A stretch of 64,000 nucleotides of DNA, taken from Geomicrobium sediminis (GTDB lineage Bacteria; Bacillota; Bacilli; Bacillales; Marinococcaceae). The stretch is taken from positions 23,761-87,760 of the forward strand of contig NZ_JAFBEC010000012.1 of the NCBI RefSeq assembly GCF_016908595.1. The letters are read 5' to 3'. Each line of letters opens with the position of its first letter. Position 1 is the stretch's first letter. The notes beneath the pieces were generated by a model that did no database searches, was not told the DNA's origin, and saw only the letters and a program-made list of their open reading frames with translations. The position numbers and the translations under genes are program-made. Below are positions 1 to 9,932 of the stretch, piece after piece.

Positions 1-2066
1 TTTTGCTGTAACTTCTTAATTTCTTCTGCTTTTTGTTCAGGCACCACTTCCGCAATCACGTCATTGATCCCAACTTGCTTCCCAATTGCTTCTGCGGTTT
101 TTTGGTTGTCGCCTGTTAACATGAGTACTTCTAAACCTAAATCTTGCATCCGTTTAACAGCTTCAACGGACGTTTCTTTAATCGTATCTGCAACCGCTAC
201 AATCCCGACAACTTGCTTATCAACCGCAATTAACATTGCTGTTTTACCAGCAGATTCAAGGTTCTCCATTTCTTTGTTGAATGCATCAAAGTTAAGGTTA
301 GATTGACGCATTAACTTCCTTGTCCCGACAAAAATTTGTTCGCCATGTACCATCGCTTTAATTCCGGCACCTGGTAAAGCTTCAAAGTCTGTCGGATTCT
401 CAAATTTAATCTGACGATCTTCAATACCCGTTACAATGGCTGCTGCTAGTGGGTGTTCTGAGTTCTTCTCTGCTGAAGCTACTTTGCTAAGAATTTCTTC
501 TTCGTCTAATCCGTCAGCGAGAATGACATCTGTAAGTTCTGGCTCGCCTTTCGTAATGGTTCCAGTCTTATCAAGCACTACCGTCGTCACTGATCTCGTA
601 TTCTCAAGGTGTTCGCCACCTTTAAACAGAACGCCCATCTCTGCTGCACGTCCTGAACCAGCCATAATTGAGGTTGGTGTAGCTAGGCCTAATGCACATG
701 GACAAGCAATGACTAAGATCGTAATTAATGGAACGAGAGCTGAACGTACATCGCCGGGTTCGATAATAAAGTACCACGCAAGAAATGACCCAATTGCAAT
801 CAGTACGACAATCGGTACGAATACCCCAGACACTCTGTCGGCTACTCGTTGAATGTCTGCTTTACTTCCTTGTGCGTCTTCTACAACTTTAATGATTTGT
901 GCGAGTGCTGTATCTTTTCCAACACGCGTCGCTTCAAACGTTAAACTACCGTTTTTATTTACCGTCGAACCGATAACGTTGTCGTCTTTTTTCTTATCAA
1001 CTGGAATACTTTCACCTGTAATCATGGACTCGTCAATGGCAGAAGATCCTGAAATGATTACACCATCAACTGGGATTTTTTCTCCAGGGCGGACGATGAC
1101 TTGTTCGCCGACTTGTACGTCTTCAACAGCAATTTCTACTTCCAAGCCATCACGTACAACTCTCGCCGTTTTTGCCTGCATGTTAAGCAGTTTCTCAATA
1201 GCTTTCCCAGTACGCCCTTTTGCCCGTACTTCAAAGAGTTTCCCTAAGATTACGAGTGTAATAATGACAGCCGCCGCTTCAAAATACAATTCTGGCATGC
1301 CTTGCCCGCCACCAACTTGCCACTCGTACCCGAGAAAAATACTATAAAAATACGCTGTTGTTGTACCGAGGGCGATGAGCACATCCATGTTCGCACTTTT
1401 CCCTTTTAACGCTTTGTATGCTCCTACATAAAACTGAGCACCTGCGATAAATTGTACGGGTGTTGCTAACGCTAACTGTACCCAAGGGTTCATAAACATC
1501 TCTGGCATATAAAGAAAGGATGTAAATTCAAAATGGGTAACCATCGTCCACAATAACGGGAATGTTAAGATCGCTGCGAATATGAATTTACCTGTCTGAT
1601 GACGAATCTCTTTTTCTTTCGCATCCACCGTGTCTTCCTTCGACTGTTGCTCTTGCAACGTATAACCAATCTTTTGAACTGAATCAACCAGCCCTTGTTT
1701 GTCAATTGTGCCTTCGTTGTACTCAACTGTAACGTTTTCTAATGCAAAGTTTACATTTGCTTTTGAAACACCGTCTGTCTTGGAAAGCTTCTTTTCAATC
1801 CGGTTCGCACAAGCGGCACATGTCATTCCTGATATATCAAACGTAATGCTCTCATGTTGCACATGATATCCGAGCTTTTCTATTTTATCTTCGAAAGCTT
1901 GGACGTCTAATCGTTCAGGGTCATACGTTACATTTGCCTTTTCAACTGCAAAATTCACATTAACCTCATCAACGCCGTCCATGCGTTGTAGACCTTTTTC
2001 TATTCGGTTGGCACAAGCGGCACACGTCATTCCTTGGATCGGAATTTGTACTTCTTGCTTCGCCAT
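1..2066 (-). CDS. copA: Copper-exporting P1B-type ATPase, C-terminus cut by window edge
   Basis: Exports Cu(I) from the cytoplasm using ATP. About 688 codons are present. Two N-terminal heavy-metal-associated domains each carry GMTCAAC. They are followed by membrane helices, the actuator motif TGES, the ion-binding ACPCALG motif and the phosphorylation motif DKTGTITKG; a MLTGDN motif lies near the left edge. The last part of the P domain and the final two helices lie outside the window. The ATG is preceded by GGAGGG. The promoter holds a CsoR-type operator, so copper induction is likely. No copZ or csoR is visible, and the gene upstream is a MATE exporter. Confidence 0.96.
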   Translation of the reverse strand, partial: MAKQEVQIPIQGMTCAACANRIEKGLQRMDGVDEVNVNFAVEKANVTYDPERLDVQAFEDKIEKLGYHVQHESITFDISGMTCAACANRIEKKLSKTDGVSKANVNFALENVTVEYNEGTIDKQGLVDSVQKIGYTLQEQQSKEDTVDAKEKEIRHQTGKFIFAAILTFPLLWTMVTHFEFTSFLYMPEMFMNPWVQLALATPVQFIAGAQFYVGAYKALKGKSANMDVLIALGTTTAYFYSIFLGYEWQVGGGQGMPELYFEAAAVIITLVILGKLFEVRAKGRTGKAIEKLLNMQAKTARVVRDGLEVEIAVEDVQVGEQVIVRPGEKIPVDGVIISGSSAIDESMITGESIPVDKKKDDNVIGSTVNKNGSLTFEATRVGKDTALAQIIKVVEDAQGSKADIQRVADRVSGVFVPIVVLIAIGSFLAWYFIIEPGDVRSALVPLITILVIACPCALGLATPTSIMAGSGRAAEMGVLFKGGEHLENTRSVTTVVLDKTGTITKGEPELTDVILADGLDEEEILSKVASAEKNSEHPLAAAIVTGIEDRQIKFENPTDFEALPGAGIKAMVHGEQIFVGTRKLMRQSNLNFDAFNKEMENLESAGKTAMLIAVDKQVVGIVAVADTIKETSVEAVKRMQDLGLEVLMLTGDNQKTAEAIGKQVGINDVIAEVVPEQKAEEIKKLQQ

Positions 2067-2137
2067 TGCTGTCCCTCCTACGTACAACAGTTAACTTATT
2101 TTATAGTCTTTCCTGCTGTTGTTACCTTTATAATACA

Positions 2138-2154
2138 ATACCCCAGTAGGGTAT
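2138..2154 (-). promoter_or_regulatory. CsoR-type operator in the copA promoter
   Basis: ATACCCCAGTAGGGTAT is a near-perfect palindrome of the CsoR copper-repressor type. On the minus strand it lies between TTGACA (2154-2159) and a TATTAT -10, in the promoter spacer. CsoR binding would therefore block copA transcription until Cu(I) binds the repressor. Confidence 0.82.
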
Positions 2155-2162
2155 GTCAACGA

Positions 2163-3608
2163 TTAATAATTGTTCACACAACCACTCACTTGAGCTTGCT
2201 TTGTTTGCGGGTCACAGTGACACCTTAACTCCTCTTTGTGACTACGTTTCTTCTCTGGTTTAATCCAACGATTCGTCTCAACACGGTACCATAGTACAGC
2301 CGCTCGAATAACAATATCAATTCCGATTGCTAACCACACGCCAGCAATGCCTAACTCCAATTGAATGGCCAAAATGTAAACGAACACCGTACGAATTAAC
2401 CACATTCCAACCGTTGTCAAATACATCGGGAATTTAGTATTTCGTGCCCCTTGGAATGCTCCCGTTAAAATCAATAAGATTGCCAAAAACGGTTGGAAGA
2501 ACGCTGCGATCTTTAACGCTGTGCCAATTTCTGCTTGAACGACTAGGTCATCTGTAAAAAAACTTCCCATCCATTCGCCGAAGATAAATAACAAGATTCC
2601 CATGAAGACCATAAAGCCCGCAGATATCAAGGCAATGAGCTTAGCGTAGCTTTTCGCCTGTTCATATTGCTTCGCCCCGACGAGCCTTCCAACGATAATT
2701 GTCGCAGCTGCCGCAAACCCGTAAGCGATCATATAAGAGAATGTTTCAATGTTCCCTGCAATTTGATGTGCAGAGAATGTACTCGTCCCTAGAGCAACGA
2801 TAAATCCGAAATAAACAACTTGTCCAATTCGCATCGCTAGACGTTCACCAGCTGCTGGTGCTCCTAGACCGAGTAAGTTCTTTTGATCTTGGAGATTAAA
2901 TCGAAACTGTTTCTTCTTAAGATCAATGGAATCATTCTTTCTTACATAATAGAGTAGCATTCCGACCCCTACAACTCTCGCAAGAACCCCTGCAATTGCT
3001 GCACCTACAATACCAAGTGGGGGTATAAATAAAAATCCGAAGATCAACAAGTAATCAAAAACCATGTTTACAACGTTTGCGATAATGACTGCCTTCATCG
3101 GCGATTTCGTATCTCCTGTACCCCGTAGAATACTGCTTAAAACAAACATTAACGCCATTACAATTGAAGGAATCGCTAAGATTTGAAAATATACTGTCGC
3201 TAATTGCAGCACTTCTGGTTCTACACCTAATAAGCGAATCAGATTCTCTGCAAAAAATAACGTAATGAAACCAAGGAATAGTCCTACAATGACCGCTTGA
3301 ATCATTCCTTGTTGAGCAATCTTAGATGCTCTTCGGTCGTTGCCTTCACCTTTAGCGTTTACCATGAGTACGTTAACTCCGACACCAATTGCCATAAATA
3401 CTGCAAAGTAAATCGCAAGTATGGCATTCGTAACGCCAACCGCAGTCACTTCCTCTAATCCAACTTGGGCAATAAACAACGTATCAACAAAACCGAGCAA
3501 TGTCTGAAAGAAATTCTCAATGACTGCCGGCATTGCGAGAACGAGGACAATCTTGATTTTTTCAGATGTTCGTAAGCCTTCTTGCAACGTACGATCTGCA
3601 ATACTCAT
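2163..3608 (-). CDS. MATE family multidrug/sodium antiporter
   Basis: A 481-residue polytopic membrane protein with twelve predicted helices and the two-half MATE architecture. The N-terminal half has PAVIENFFQTLLGFVDTLF and the second half repeats the fold around residues 245-450. MATE proteins expel cationic compounds in exchange for Na+ or H+. The ATG follows GAGGAGG. The C-terminus has a short Cys/His tail (RCHCDP). The stop codon nearly touches the copA -35 box, and no terminator separates the two genes. An inverted repeat resembling CsoR/CstR operators lies upstream, which suggests metal or sulfane-sulfur control. The substrate cannot be told from sequence. Confidence 0.9.
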   Translation of the reverse strand: MSIADRTLQEGLRTSEKIKIVLVLAMPAVIENFFQTLLGFVDTLFIAQVGLEEVTAVGVTNAILAIYFAVFMAIGVGVNVLMVNAKGEGNDRRASKIAQQGMIQAVIVGLFLGFITLFFAENLIRLLGVEPEVLQLATVYFQILAIPSIVMALMFVLSSILRGTGDTKSPMKAVIIANVVNMVFDYLLIFGFLFIPPLGIVGAAIAGVLARVVGVGMLLYYVRKNDSIDLKKKQFRFNLQDQKNLLGLGAPAAGERLAMRIGQVVYFGFIVALGTSTFSAHQIAGNIETFSYMIAYGFAAAATIIVGRLVGAKQYEQAKSYAKLIALISAGFMVFMGILLFIFGEWMGSFFTDDLVVQAEIGTALKIAAFFQPFLAILLILTGAFQGARNTKFPMYLTTVGMWLIRTVFVYILAIQLELGIAGVWLAIGIDIVIRAAVLWYRVETNRWIKPEKKRSHKEELRCHCDPQTKQAQVSGCVNNY

Positions 3609-3639
3609 GTTCGCTTCCTCCTCTGTGTGATTACATACT

Positions 3640-3657
3640 ACTATACCCCCCTATAGT
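3640..3657 (-). promoter_or_regulatory. CsoR/CstR-like operator upstream of the MATE gene
   Basis: ACTATACCCCCCTATAGT is an AT-rich dyad around a six-C tract, about 30 bp upstream of the MATE start. C tracts flanked by TATA/TATAG arms are typical of CsoR-family operators, including the persulfide sensor CstR. Assignment to one member is not possible by eye. Confidence 0.55.
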
Positions 3658-3746
3658 ATTTCAAAAGAAAAGATTTCCTTTTTATGAAGTTCACTACTCG
3701 TTAGCGTTTGATTACATGACGCAATTATTCATCCTTTATGAAACAC

Positions 3747-3794
3747 AAAAAAGCTACCCCAACAAAGAAACTGACTTTGTGAGATAGCTTTTTT
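3747..3794 (-). terminator. Intrinsic terminator after ggt
   Basis: AAAAAAGCTA (3747-3756) pairs with TAGCTTTTTT (3785-3794). An inner ACAAAG/CTTTGT stem extends the hairpin. On the minus strand the stem ends in a T run ten bases past the ggt stop. Confidence 0.8.
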
Positions 3795-3803
3795 CTCAAC
3801 ACG

Positions 3804-5450
3804 TTACGACCTCGAATCCCATTCGCCAAACCTTCTCGGATCGGCTCCACCTTTTATGGTATTTTCGTTATAGTCAACGATCAGACTTTGAACCGCTCCG
3901 AAATGAACCGCATTTCGGGAATTATCGATCGTGTAACCGTCCTCTTCAAGCGATTCTGAGACGTTCGTAGAGAGCCTTCCTTCGATTTGAATCGTTGGAT
4001 TATGAAGATCATAATACGATCGGTTCTCTTCAATGGCTTCTTCAATCGGCTGTTCAAACATTAAGTGACGCACGAGAACTTGTGTAAGTGTTGATGTTAT
4101 TCTCCTGCCCCCAGAGCTTCCGATTCCAATAATCGGGTAGTCATCTTTAGCAAGAATGGTTGGTGAAATATAGCTAATCGGTCGCTTATTCGGCTCGTAA
4201 CGGTTCGGTGACGTTGCACTCACTGAAAAATTGTCGAGTTGATTGTTTAAGAAAAAACCATCTACATATTTTCCAGAACCGAAAAAGCTACTTAGCGTGT
4301 TTGTTGCTGACACCATCGTACCGTCTTGGTCGACAATAACAAAGTGTGTCGTATTGCCATCTTTCTCTCCACCTTCAAGATCTGTTGGAAATTCCTCGTC
4401 TTCAGCTTTTAATGAGATGTCATTGGCTAGGTCCTCCGCATATTCTTCTTCTAAAATTTCGTTAAGAGGTATATCGACAAACCGGGGATCGCCAATCATT
4501 TGAACACGATCTTGATATGCTTTTCGTGTAATTGCCCCCGTCCATTTCATGAACTCTGCAGACTGGTCACTCCATCGATCAATTGATAACTCTTCGGCCA
4601 TTTGTAGAGAGTGTAGCAACATCGTTCCACCTGCGGGTGGCGGAGCAGCGTACACATCAAAATCTGAAAACGTTGCTTGCACAGGTTCCACAACATCAAC
4701 ATTATAATTTGCAAGGTCGTGCCGATCAATGGAGTTCGTGTGCAATGCAATGTTGTCTCCAATTTTGCCTTTATAAAAAGCAGATGGTCCTTCTTCTTGA
4801 ATTAGCTTAAGCGTCTCTTGTAAATCCTCTTGTTTCAACGTGTCTCCGACATCAATAGCACGTTCATTCGGATAGAATTGCTCAGCCGCTTCAGGTTCTA
4901 TATAGTTGTAAGCATTCTGAAGATGCGAATGAAGTGAGTAAGAGACTTCAACACCGTCACCTGCGAGTTGAATTGCAGGATCGAGTAAGCGATTCATCGA
5001 CCATGAACCATATTCTTCATGAACTGTGTCCATGCCAAGAACAAAGCCTGGGACCCCAATTCTTGAATCTGGTATTTCTTCTTGGTCTGGAGCCACTTCT
5101 CTATAGTCATAAGCAACGGGCGACTCTCCTGCTGGATGTACAAGCATAACCCCGCCGCCGCCAATACCTGACGCTTGTGGCTCTAAAACACCTAGAGAAT
5201 AAGAAACAGCGATCGCAGCATCGATCGCGTTTCCTCCTTGATTTAATATATCCATCCCAATCGCTGTTGCTTCTGGATTATCAGTCGCAACACCAAATCC
5301 GGGACTTTTCTTCTGATTCTCGACTTCAAGGGCATCATAGTCCGTCGCTTGACGCTCCTGATCTGTGTCTAGTGAGTTAATGAAGAGGAGCAGAACAGCA
5401 ATCAATAGTAGACACACGACGAATAAGCTCTGATTACGGCTCGAAGACAT
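3804..5450 (-). CDS. ggt: Membrane-anchored gamma-glutamyltransferase (CapD/Ggt type)
   Basis: A 548-residue Ntn-hydrolase precursor. An N-terminal helix (residues about 10-25) serves as signal anchor, so the enzyme acts outside the membrane. The autocleavage and catalytic threonine is in DGNTTHFVIVDQDG near residue 370, and GIGSSGGRRI gives the later substrate-binding loop. Ggt and CapD hydrolyse or transpeptidise gamma-glutamyl bonds; CapD links poly-gamma-glutamate to peptidoglycan. The gene is last in the pgsB-pgsC-small protein-ggt operon, so the substrate is probably the polymer made there (inference). It could either anchor or degrade the polymer. Confidence 0.9.
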   Translation of the reverse strand: MSSSRNQSLFVVCLLLIAVLLLFINSLDTDQERQATDYDALEVENQKKSPGFGVATDNPEATAIGMDILNQGGNAIDAAIAVSYSLGVLEPQASGIGGGGVMLVHPAGESPVAYDYREVAPDQEEIPDSRIGVPGFVLGMDTVHEEYGSWSMNRLLDPAIQLAGDGVEVSYSLHSHLQNAYNYIEPEAAEQFYPNERAIDVGDTLKQEDLQETLKLIQEEGPSAFYKGKIGDNIALHTNSIDRHDLANYNVDVVEPVQATFSDFDVYAAPPPAGGTMLLHSLQMAEELSIDRWSDQSAEFMKWTGAITRKAYQDRVQMIGDPRFVDIPLNEILEEEYAEDLANDISLKAEDEEFPTDLEGGEKDGNTTHFVIVDQDGTMVSATNTLSSFFGSGKYVDGFFLNNQLDNFSVSATSPNRYEPNKRPISYISPTILAKDDYPIIGIGSSGGRRITSTLTQVLVRHLMFEQPIEEAIEENRSYYDLHNPTIQIEGRLSTNVSESLEEDGYTIDNSRNAVHFGAVQSLIVDYNENTIKGGADPRRFGEWDSRS

Positions 5451-5471
5451 ACGATCACGCCCTTTTTTCCC

Positions 5472-5594
5472 TTACATGAATACGAGTAATACCATCAAAG
5501 TAAGAATAAACCCGATGATTGAGTGCGTAGAAGCACTGCCTTTTTGATATTTAACCGTTTTGATACATTTTTCTTTAAATGTTAGTTGTGACAT
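5472..5594 (-). CDS. 40-residue membrane protein in the pgs operon (PgsE/CapE-like position)
   Basis: This small ORF starts at ATG with GGAGAG upstream. It begins MSQLTFKEKCIKTVKYQK and ends in one hydrophobic helix (IIGFILTLMVLLVFM). It sits 12 bp after pgsC and 21 bp before ggt, so it belongs to the operon. B. subtilis and B. anthracis carry small accessory proteins PgsE/CapE in their poly-gamma-glutamate operons. I cannot claim homology from sequence alone, but size, topology and place agree. Confidence 0.65.
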   Translation of the reverse strand: MSQLTFKEKCIKTVKYQKGSASTHSIIGFILTLMVLLVFM

Positions 5595-5606
5595 TCTGTT
5601 CTCTCC

Positions 5607-6062
5607 TTACATGAAGAATAGTTGGTATACGAGTAAAATGCCGAACGTCGTCAAGCTTAAAAGTGCTGTACTGGCCATCGTTGCCACGAATCCTTGACGT
5701 TGAATCGTATTGGCAATTAAACCTGGCACAATCAAACCAATCGCTTGAAGATGCGCTACTTCTTGTGGAGTAAATCCAAAAAACGTATCAAACCCTAGTT
5801 TTAATATGATTCCGGTTAAAAGCATGGCCGCAAATTTCCTGCGACCGTATAAAATTGTAAATCGATTAATCACGTGCATAACGACGAGGTACGTCGCGAA
5901 GCTGATAAATAAAATAGAGATTGCATACACTGGTGTCGCTACGACAAGTGCGATATATCCTGGTACGACTAAGCCCGCGGGAACGATGCCTGTTTTCTCA
6001 GCGAAGAATAAACTGAGTGTTACTCCGGCAACGAGTGCTACGGTTATTTCTGCGATATCCAT
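5607..6062 (-). CDS. pgsC: Poly-gamma-glutamate synthase subunit PgsC/CapC
   Basis: A 151-residue integral membrane protein with four or five helices; it starts MDIAEITVALVAGVTLSLFF and has GLVVPGYIALV. PgsC forms the membrane complex with the ligase PgsB for polymer synthesis and export. The ATG at 6062 follows AAGGAG at good spacing; an upstream in-frame TTG is less likely. It lies 27 bp after pgsB. PgsA/CapA, which normally follows, is missing. Confidence 0.93.
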   Translation of the reverse strand: MDIAEITVALVAGVTLSLFFAEKTGIVPAGLVVPGYIALVVATPVYAISILFISFATYLVVMHVINRFTILYGRRKFAAMLLTGIILKLGFDTFFGFTPQEVAHLQAIGLIVPGLIANTIQRQGFVATMASTALLSLTTFGILLVYQLFFM

Positions 6063-6089
6063 GATCAAACTCCTTAATTACGATTGTTT

Positions 6090-7292
6090 TTAATTGATTG
6101 CTGCAACTTTTTCTTCAATTGGCATTTGCATTTTCTTTAATTCATGAGTGAGCGGTTCAGCTGCACCATGAATGTTGCCAACGCCGTAAATGACGGTTTC
6201 TTGAATGTATGGTTTGATTTCTTCGAGGATCTCCTCTGTTGAATATCCTTCTAAATTCAGGAGGTGTTCTGTTGGGATGTTGCCATTATTGTAGTTATCA
6301 ACGATTGGAGCAGTCGTTTCCCCGATAATAACGAGCGTTCGACATGGAAGATAAGGAAGTACATCGTGTGCAAACTGTTCCGTTCGTTCATAACGATCAC
6401 TACGGCAATTCATGACGACAACCGCATCATTCGTTGGATAACCGAGCGTTTGCACTCTTTCCCAAATGTTGATTGTAGACGTTGCGTCATTCGCTGCGAA
6501 CCCGTTCACAAGAAACGATGGTTGTTTTTGATTTAAATCGAGTGGTGTAATCTGAAGAGAACCTGGATCTGGCCAAGCGTTTAACATACCTTTAAACGCA
6601 GTTTCTTGATCAATTCCTAATGCATCGGCAACTGCTAACGCTAACGCTGCATTTTCTGGAAAGACCATATAATCAAACTGAAGTAAGAAAGCTTCTGGAA
6701 TTCTAGATGTATCACAAACGATCACTTTCGTATTGCGCTCTTCTGCAATTTCTTTGTACATCGGTACGTAAGGACTTTCATTCACGATCAAGTGACCGTT
6801 ATGAGGAATGGTAGCTGTAAATGCATAAGCGACTTCATCTAATGTCGGACCGAGTAGATCCATATGGTCTTCAAGTACATTTACGATCACGCCGATATTC
6901 GCTTTTAGCATCTTCTCTTGAAAAACGGTTTGGTAGTCCGGTGTAACAGCCATACACTCACTGACGAGCGCATCGGCGTCTTCTTCCGCCACTTTTTTCA
7001 TAACTCCTTTTTGTTCACCAATGTTTGGACCTTCTGGGCGGCGGACAATTGGATCTTCTTGATCCTTATACCAATAAAGCATTCGTGCTTGTGTGCCTGT
7101 TGTTTTCCCAACGGTTTGGTAATTCGCTTCCGTTAATACGCCTGTGACTAATCGAGTAACGGTAGATTTCCCACGAACACCATTAATGTTGATACGAACC
7201 GGAATGGCCTCAACATTTCGGTTATGTTTTCGATGTTCAAGAAAACCGAATACGAGTAAAGAAAGTAGACAAATGGTGATGATGAATAGCAT
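6090..7292 (-). CDS. pgsB: Poly-gamma-glutamate synthase subunit PgsB/CapB
   Basis: A 400-residue Mur-ligase-like ATP-dependent amide ligase that polymerises glutamate through the gamma-carboxyl. It has one N-terminal membrane helix. The P-loop is INGVRGKSTVTRLV (residues about 34-47); other family landmarks are TTGTQARMLYW, VSECMAV, VLEDHMDLLGPT, GFAANDA and IYGVGNIHGAAEPL. Length and motifs match B. subtilis PgsB throughout. It is the first gene of the operon and starts at ATG with AAAGGAG. Poly-gamma-glutamate may serve as capsule, osmoprotectant or cation buffer. Confidence 0.96.
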   Translation of the reverse strand: MLFIITICLLSLLVFGFLEHRKHNRNVEAIPVRININGVRGKSTVTRLVTGVLTEANYQTVGKTTGTQARMLYWYKDQEDPIVRRPEGPNIGEQKGVMKKVAEEDADALVSECMAVTPDYQTVFQEKMLKANIGVIVNVLEDHMDLLGPTLDEVAYAFTATIPHNGHLIVNESPYVPMYKEIAEERNTKVIVCDTSRIPEAFLLQFDYMVFPENAALALAVADALGIDQETAFKGMLNAWPDPGSLQITPLDLNQKQPSFLVNGFAANDATSTINIWERVQTLGYPTNDAVVVMNCRSDRYERTEQFAHDVLPYLPCRTLVIIGETTAPIVDNYNNGNIPTEHLLNLEGYSTEEILEEIKPYIQETVIYGVGNIHGAAEPLTHELKKMQMPIEEKVAAIN

Positions 7293-7702
7293 AATTCGAC
7301 TCCTTTGTTAGCGTTTATGAATGCATAGATTAATTAGAATTGCTAACACCATCCGTTAGTATAAAGGTGAAAAATAATGATACCATCACAGCAAAGTTAA
7401 AAACTGTTACGAAACCATTAAACGCAATTTTTATTATTTTATGTAAAACGATGTCGAGAAAGCGAACATAGGGACGAGGAACTATGCGATAAGGTGTGAT
7501 TTGATCTAGATAGCGAAGTCTTTCTTAGATTAAAGTAGTGAATAAACAAAGCATAGTCACAGTTTTTATAGGAAAAAAACGGCTTTAATCAAGTTGTTAC
7601 GTAACTGTAACTTTGGATGAAACTTATGTACTAAAAACTAGATTTAAAGTATTTATAAGGTAAAATAATACGAACTTTAGTAAACCAACGTGTTTCTTTT
7701 CT
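7293..7702. other. Non-coding region upstream of pgsB
   Basis: About 410 bp without a convincing gene. A likely -10 box TATACT (7358-7363, minus strand) overlaps an inverted repeat CTAAC-N7-GTTAG (7343-7359) that could be an operator. The rest is AT-rich with no strong element visible. Such long leaders fit a tightly controlled capsule operon (inference). Confidence 0.4.
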
Positions 7703-7728
7703 AAAAAAAACCTGCACACTAGTGCAGG
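7703..7728 (-). terminator. Terminator after the methyltransferase gene
   Basis: CCTGCAC (7711-7717) pairs with GTGCAGG (7722-7728) over a four-base loop, followed on the minus strand by eight T. Confidence 0.88.
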
Positions 7729-7741
7729 CCTGGAGGATGTC

Positions 7742-8476
7742 TCATTGTTTCGTTGCAGCAACGATCAGCATCATCGGACGACGAAGCTCATGTTGCATTT
7801 GCACATCTACTAACATTGAAGCCGGTGGTGAAGGTTCAATCACACGATTTAACACCCACCCATTCATTAACAAACCATTAAGATAACTTGTTAACGTCTT
7901 ATGATACTTCATAACTGTTTCACCTAGGAAATTTGTTTCTCTTCGACCTTCTTCAAAATAACGATCAATAGGAAAATGTTGAACCGTTCCTTGACTCGTG
8001 TATACCCAATCTTGGCTACCTTCAGCGGTAAACGTTGGATGCTCTACAGAAAATATAAATTGCCCCTTACATGTTAATGCGTTGTGTATCTTTTGTGCTA
8101 CATCATTGAAAGAAGGAACGTAATGTAGAGCCAATGAGCTAAGAACAACATCAAATGACTCTCGTTCTAGCTGGATGTCTTCTATAGAAGAGTGAACGTA
8201 TTGTATTGATGTATATTTAGTTGACTTAGATTTAGCGACTTCGAGCATCTTACGCGACTGATCTACACCGATTACCTTGCTTGCTCCATTCTCAGCCGCG
8301 TACATGCAGTGCCATCCGTAACCGCAGCCTAAGTCAAGCACCGATTTCCCTTTAAAGTCAGGCAAAACTTGCTGCAAGGCATTCCATTCACCTGCTCCTG
8401 CAAGACCTTTTTGTGAACGTTCCATCTCACTATACTTCTGGAAAAGAGACTGCTGATCATATGGATTATTGTCCAA
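7742..8476 (-). CDS. Class I SAM-dependent methyltransferase
   Basis: A 244-residue soluble protein. SAM-binding motif I is VLDLGCGYGWHC (residues about 45-56), motif II has the acidic VIGVDQS, and motif IV is DVVLSSLALHYV. This is the UbiE/Methyltransf_11 fold seen in many Bacillaceae small-molecule methyltransferases. The substrate is unknown. It is a single gene with its own terminator, 59 bp from the MFS gene in the same direction. Confidence 0.85.
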   Translation of the reverse strand: MDNNPYDQQSLFQKYSEMERSQKGLAGAGEWNALQQVLPDFKGKSVLDLGCGYGWHCMYAAENGASKVIGVDQSRKMLEVAKSKSTKYTSIQYVHSSIEDIQLERESFDVVLSSLALHYVPSFNDVAQKIHNALTCKGQFIFSVEHPTFTAEGSQDWVYTSQGTVQHFPIDRYFEEGRRETNFLGETVMKYHKTLTSYLNGLLMNGWVLNRVIEPSPPASMLVDVQMQHELRRPMMLIVAATKQ

Positions 8477-8535
8477 CTTTCTTCACCTCGATTGCATGAC
8501 TTTGCTTCTAATCTATTCTCACACTTAACGAAATG

Positions 8536-9792
8536 CTAGTTTGATACTTCTATCGTCTGTTTAGGTAGACGTTTCTTATTCTCAAGATGATTACGTACAT
8601 TCAATGAAGCAACACTCGCAAGGAATAGAATTACACCAGCAGCTGCAAACGAAATGAAGTGCGTTCCGTACTGATCGTATCCCCAACCCCCGAGCCAAGA
8701 ACTGAACATTGCACCCACTTGATGACCAAAGTATGCCCAACCATAGAGCAACCCTACGAGCTTTACACCATATACATCGGACAACATTGCCGATGAAAGA
8801 GCGATACTTCCTGCCCAGACAAATCCCGCAACAATGACAACTGCATACAGCTGCCAGACCGATGCAACCATCACCAATGCGATTAGACCCATTCCTCTCA
8901 CTAAATAAATGAGTGCGAGTAAATATTTACGAGGCATCTTATCAGAAAGCGCCCCTAAGATTAACGTACTTGGAATCGCAACGAGACCAATCAGACCGAT
9001 TGCAAAGGAAGCGGTCATTGCATCGAACCCGTGATCTTGTAACATCGGTACGCCATGTGTTCCGAGCAAATTCATGCTAAACCCGCAAGCAAACAACCCA
9101 AATGTAATGTACCAAAACGGCGACGTTCTCATCGCCTCTTTCCACGTTAAACAAAGCGCTGGTTTCCGACTTGTTGCGTTTTGTTTTTCTGAATCCAATT
9201 CATCAGTATCTTCAGGCGCTTCATCACGGACGATAAAGATCGTCATTGGAATTATAATAAGAAGAAATGCGGCCGCAAACAACAGAATGGTCGCTTGCCA
9301 ACCAAATCGATCAATTGCGATCGTTAGAACTGGCGTCATAATCGCAATTCCAGCCATGGAACCAGTAGATAAGTAAAATAAAGCCCGCCCCCGCTGCCTC
9401 GTGAACCACTTTGCAATGACTGGCGTTAAAGCGACTGGACTCGTAAACGCAAGTCCTAATGACAAAAACACACCAAATGCCATGAAGAAATTAAACGGAT
9501 GTGTCGCTAAAACGGTCCAAATGCAGGACACTGTTACGATTAATATTCCTAATCGTAAGACAAAATTGGTACTATAACGTTCGACTAAGTAACCTGCAAG
9601 TGGCATCCCCATTCCGTAGACAATCATACCGACAGCAATCATTGTTGATAACTCTGTACGATCAAAATTCAAGTCTTCCATAATTGGAAGAACGAACGGT
9701 CCCATCCCCATTCTCATTCCGACCGTTAATAACGTAATGATTGTCGCTGCCGCTACGATATTCCAACCAAAATACCATTTCCTAAATCCCAT
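8536..9792 (-). CDS. MFS transporter (monocarboxylate/oxalate-formate type)
   Basis: 418 residues with twelve membrane segments and a cytoplasmic loop around residue 200. The N-terminal half has MPLAGYLVERYS at the loop 2-3 MFS signature, and WFTRQRGRAL is typical of the OFA/MCT-like branch. It probably carries a small organic acid. The ATG is preceded by GGGAAGTGA. The transcript begins 130 bp upstream and contains a terminator-like hairpin and an alternative fold that buries the ribosome site, so expression is probably attenuated. It diverges from the formamidase gene. Confidence 0.8.
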   Translation of the reverse strand: MGFRKWYFGWNIVAAATIITLLTVGMRMGMGPFVLPIMEDLNFDRTELSTMIAVGMIVYGMGMPLAGYLVERYSTNFVLRLGILIVTVSCIWTVLATHPFNFFMAFGVFLSLGLAFTSPVALTPVIAKWFTRQRGRALFYLSTGSMAGIAIMTPVLTIAIDRFGWQATILLFAAAFLLIIIPMTIFIVRDEAPEDTDELDSEKQNATSRKPALCLTWKEAMRTSPFWYITFGLFACGFSMNLLGTHGVPMLQDHGFDAMTASFAIGLIGLVAIPSTLILGALSDKMPRKYLLALIYLVRGMGLIALVMVASVWQLYAVVIVAGFVWAGSIALSSAMLSDVYGVKLVGLLYGWAYFGHQVGAMFSSWLGGWGYDQYGTHFISFAAAGVILFLASVASLNVRNHLENKKRLPKQTIEVSN

Positions 9793-9802
9793 TATTTCAC
9801 TT

Positions 9803-9869
9803 CCCAGTATTCAATTTGATCTGGGCATGAAAAAAAGCCCATCTACTCCGGTAAAGTAAACTGGCTTTT
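9803..9869 (-). promoter_or_regulatory. Structured leader of the MFS gene with terminator-like hairpin
   Basis: On the minus strand AAAAGCCA pairs with TGGGCTTTTTTT (stem arms near 9862-9869 and 9830-9841), giving an intrinsic terminator about 40 bases ahead of the coding region. The 3' arm TGGGC can instead pair with GCCCA just downstream. A CCCAG/CTGGG hairpin (9803-9825) covers the ribosome-binding site. Mutually exclusive pairings like these are typical of riboswitches or attenuators. I recognise no known aptamer. Confidence 0.5.
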
Positions 9870-9932
9870 CGTCATAGAGGATCACCATGGCTAGGTCACA
9901 TATGACTGATCAGTTCATCATTTAATACGATT

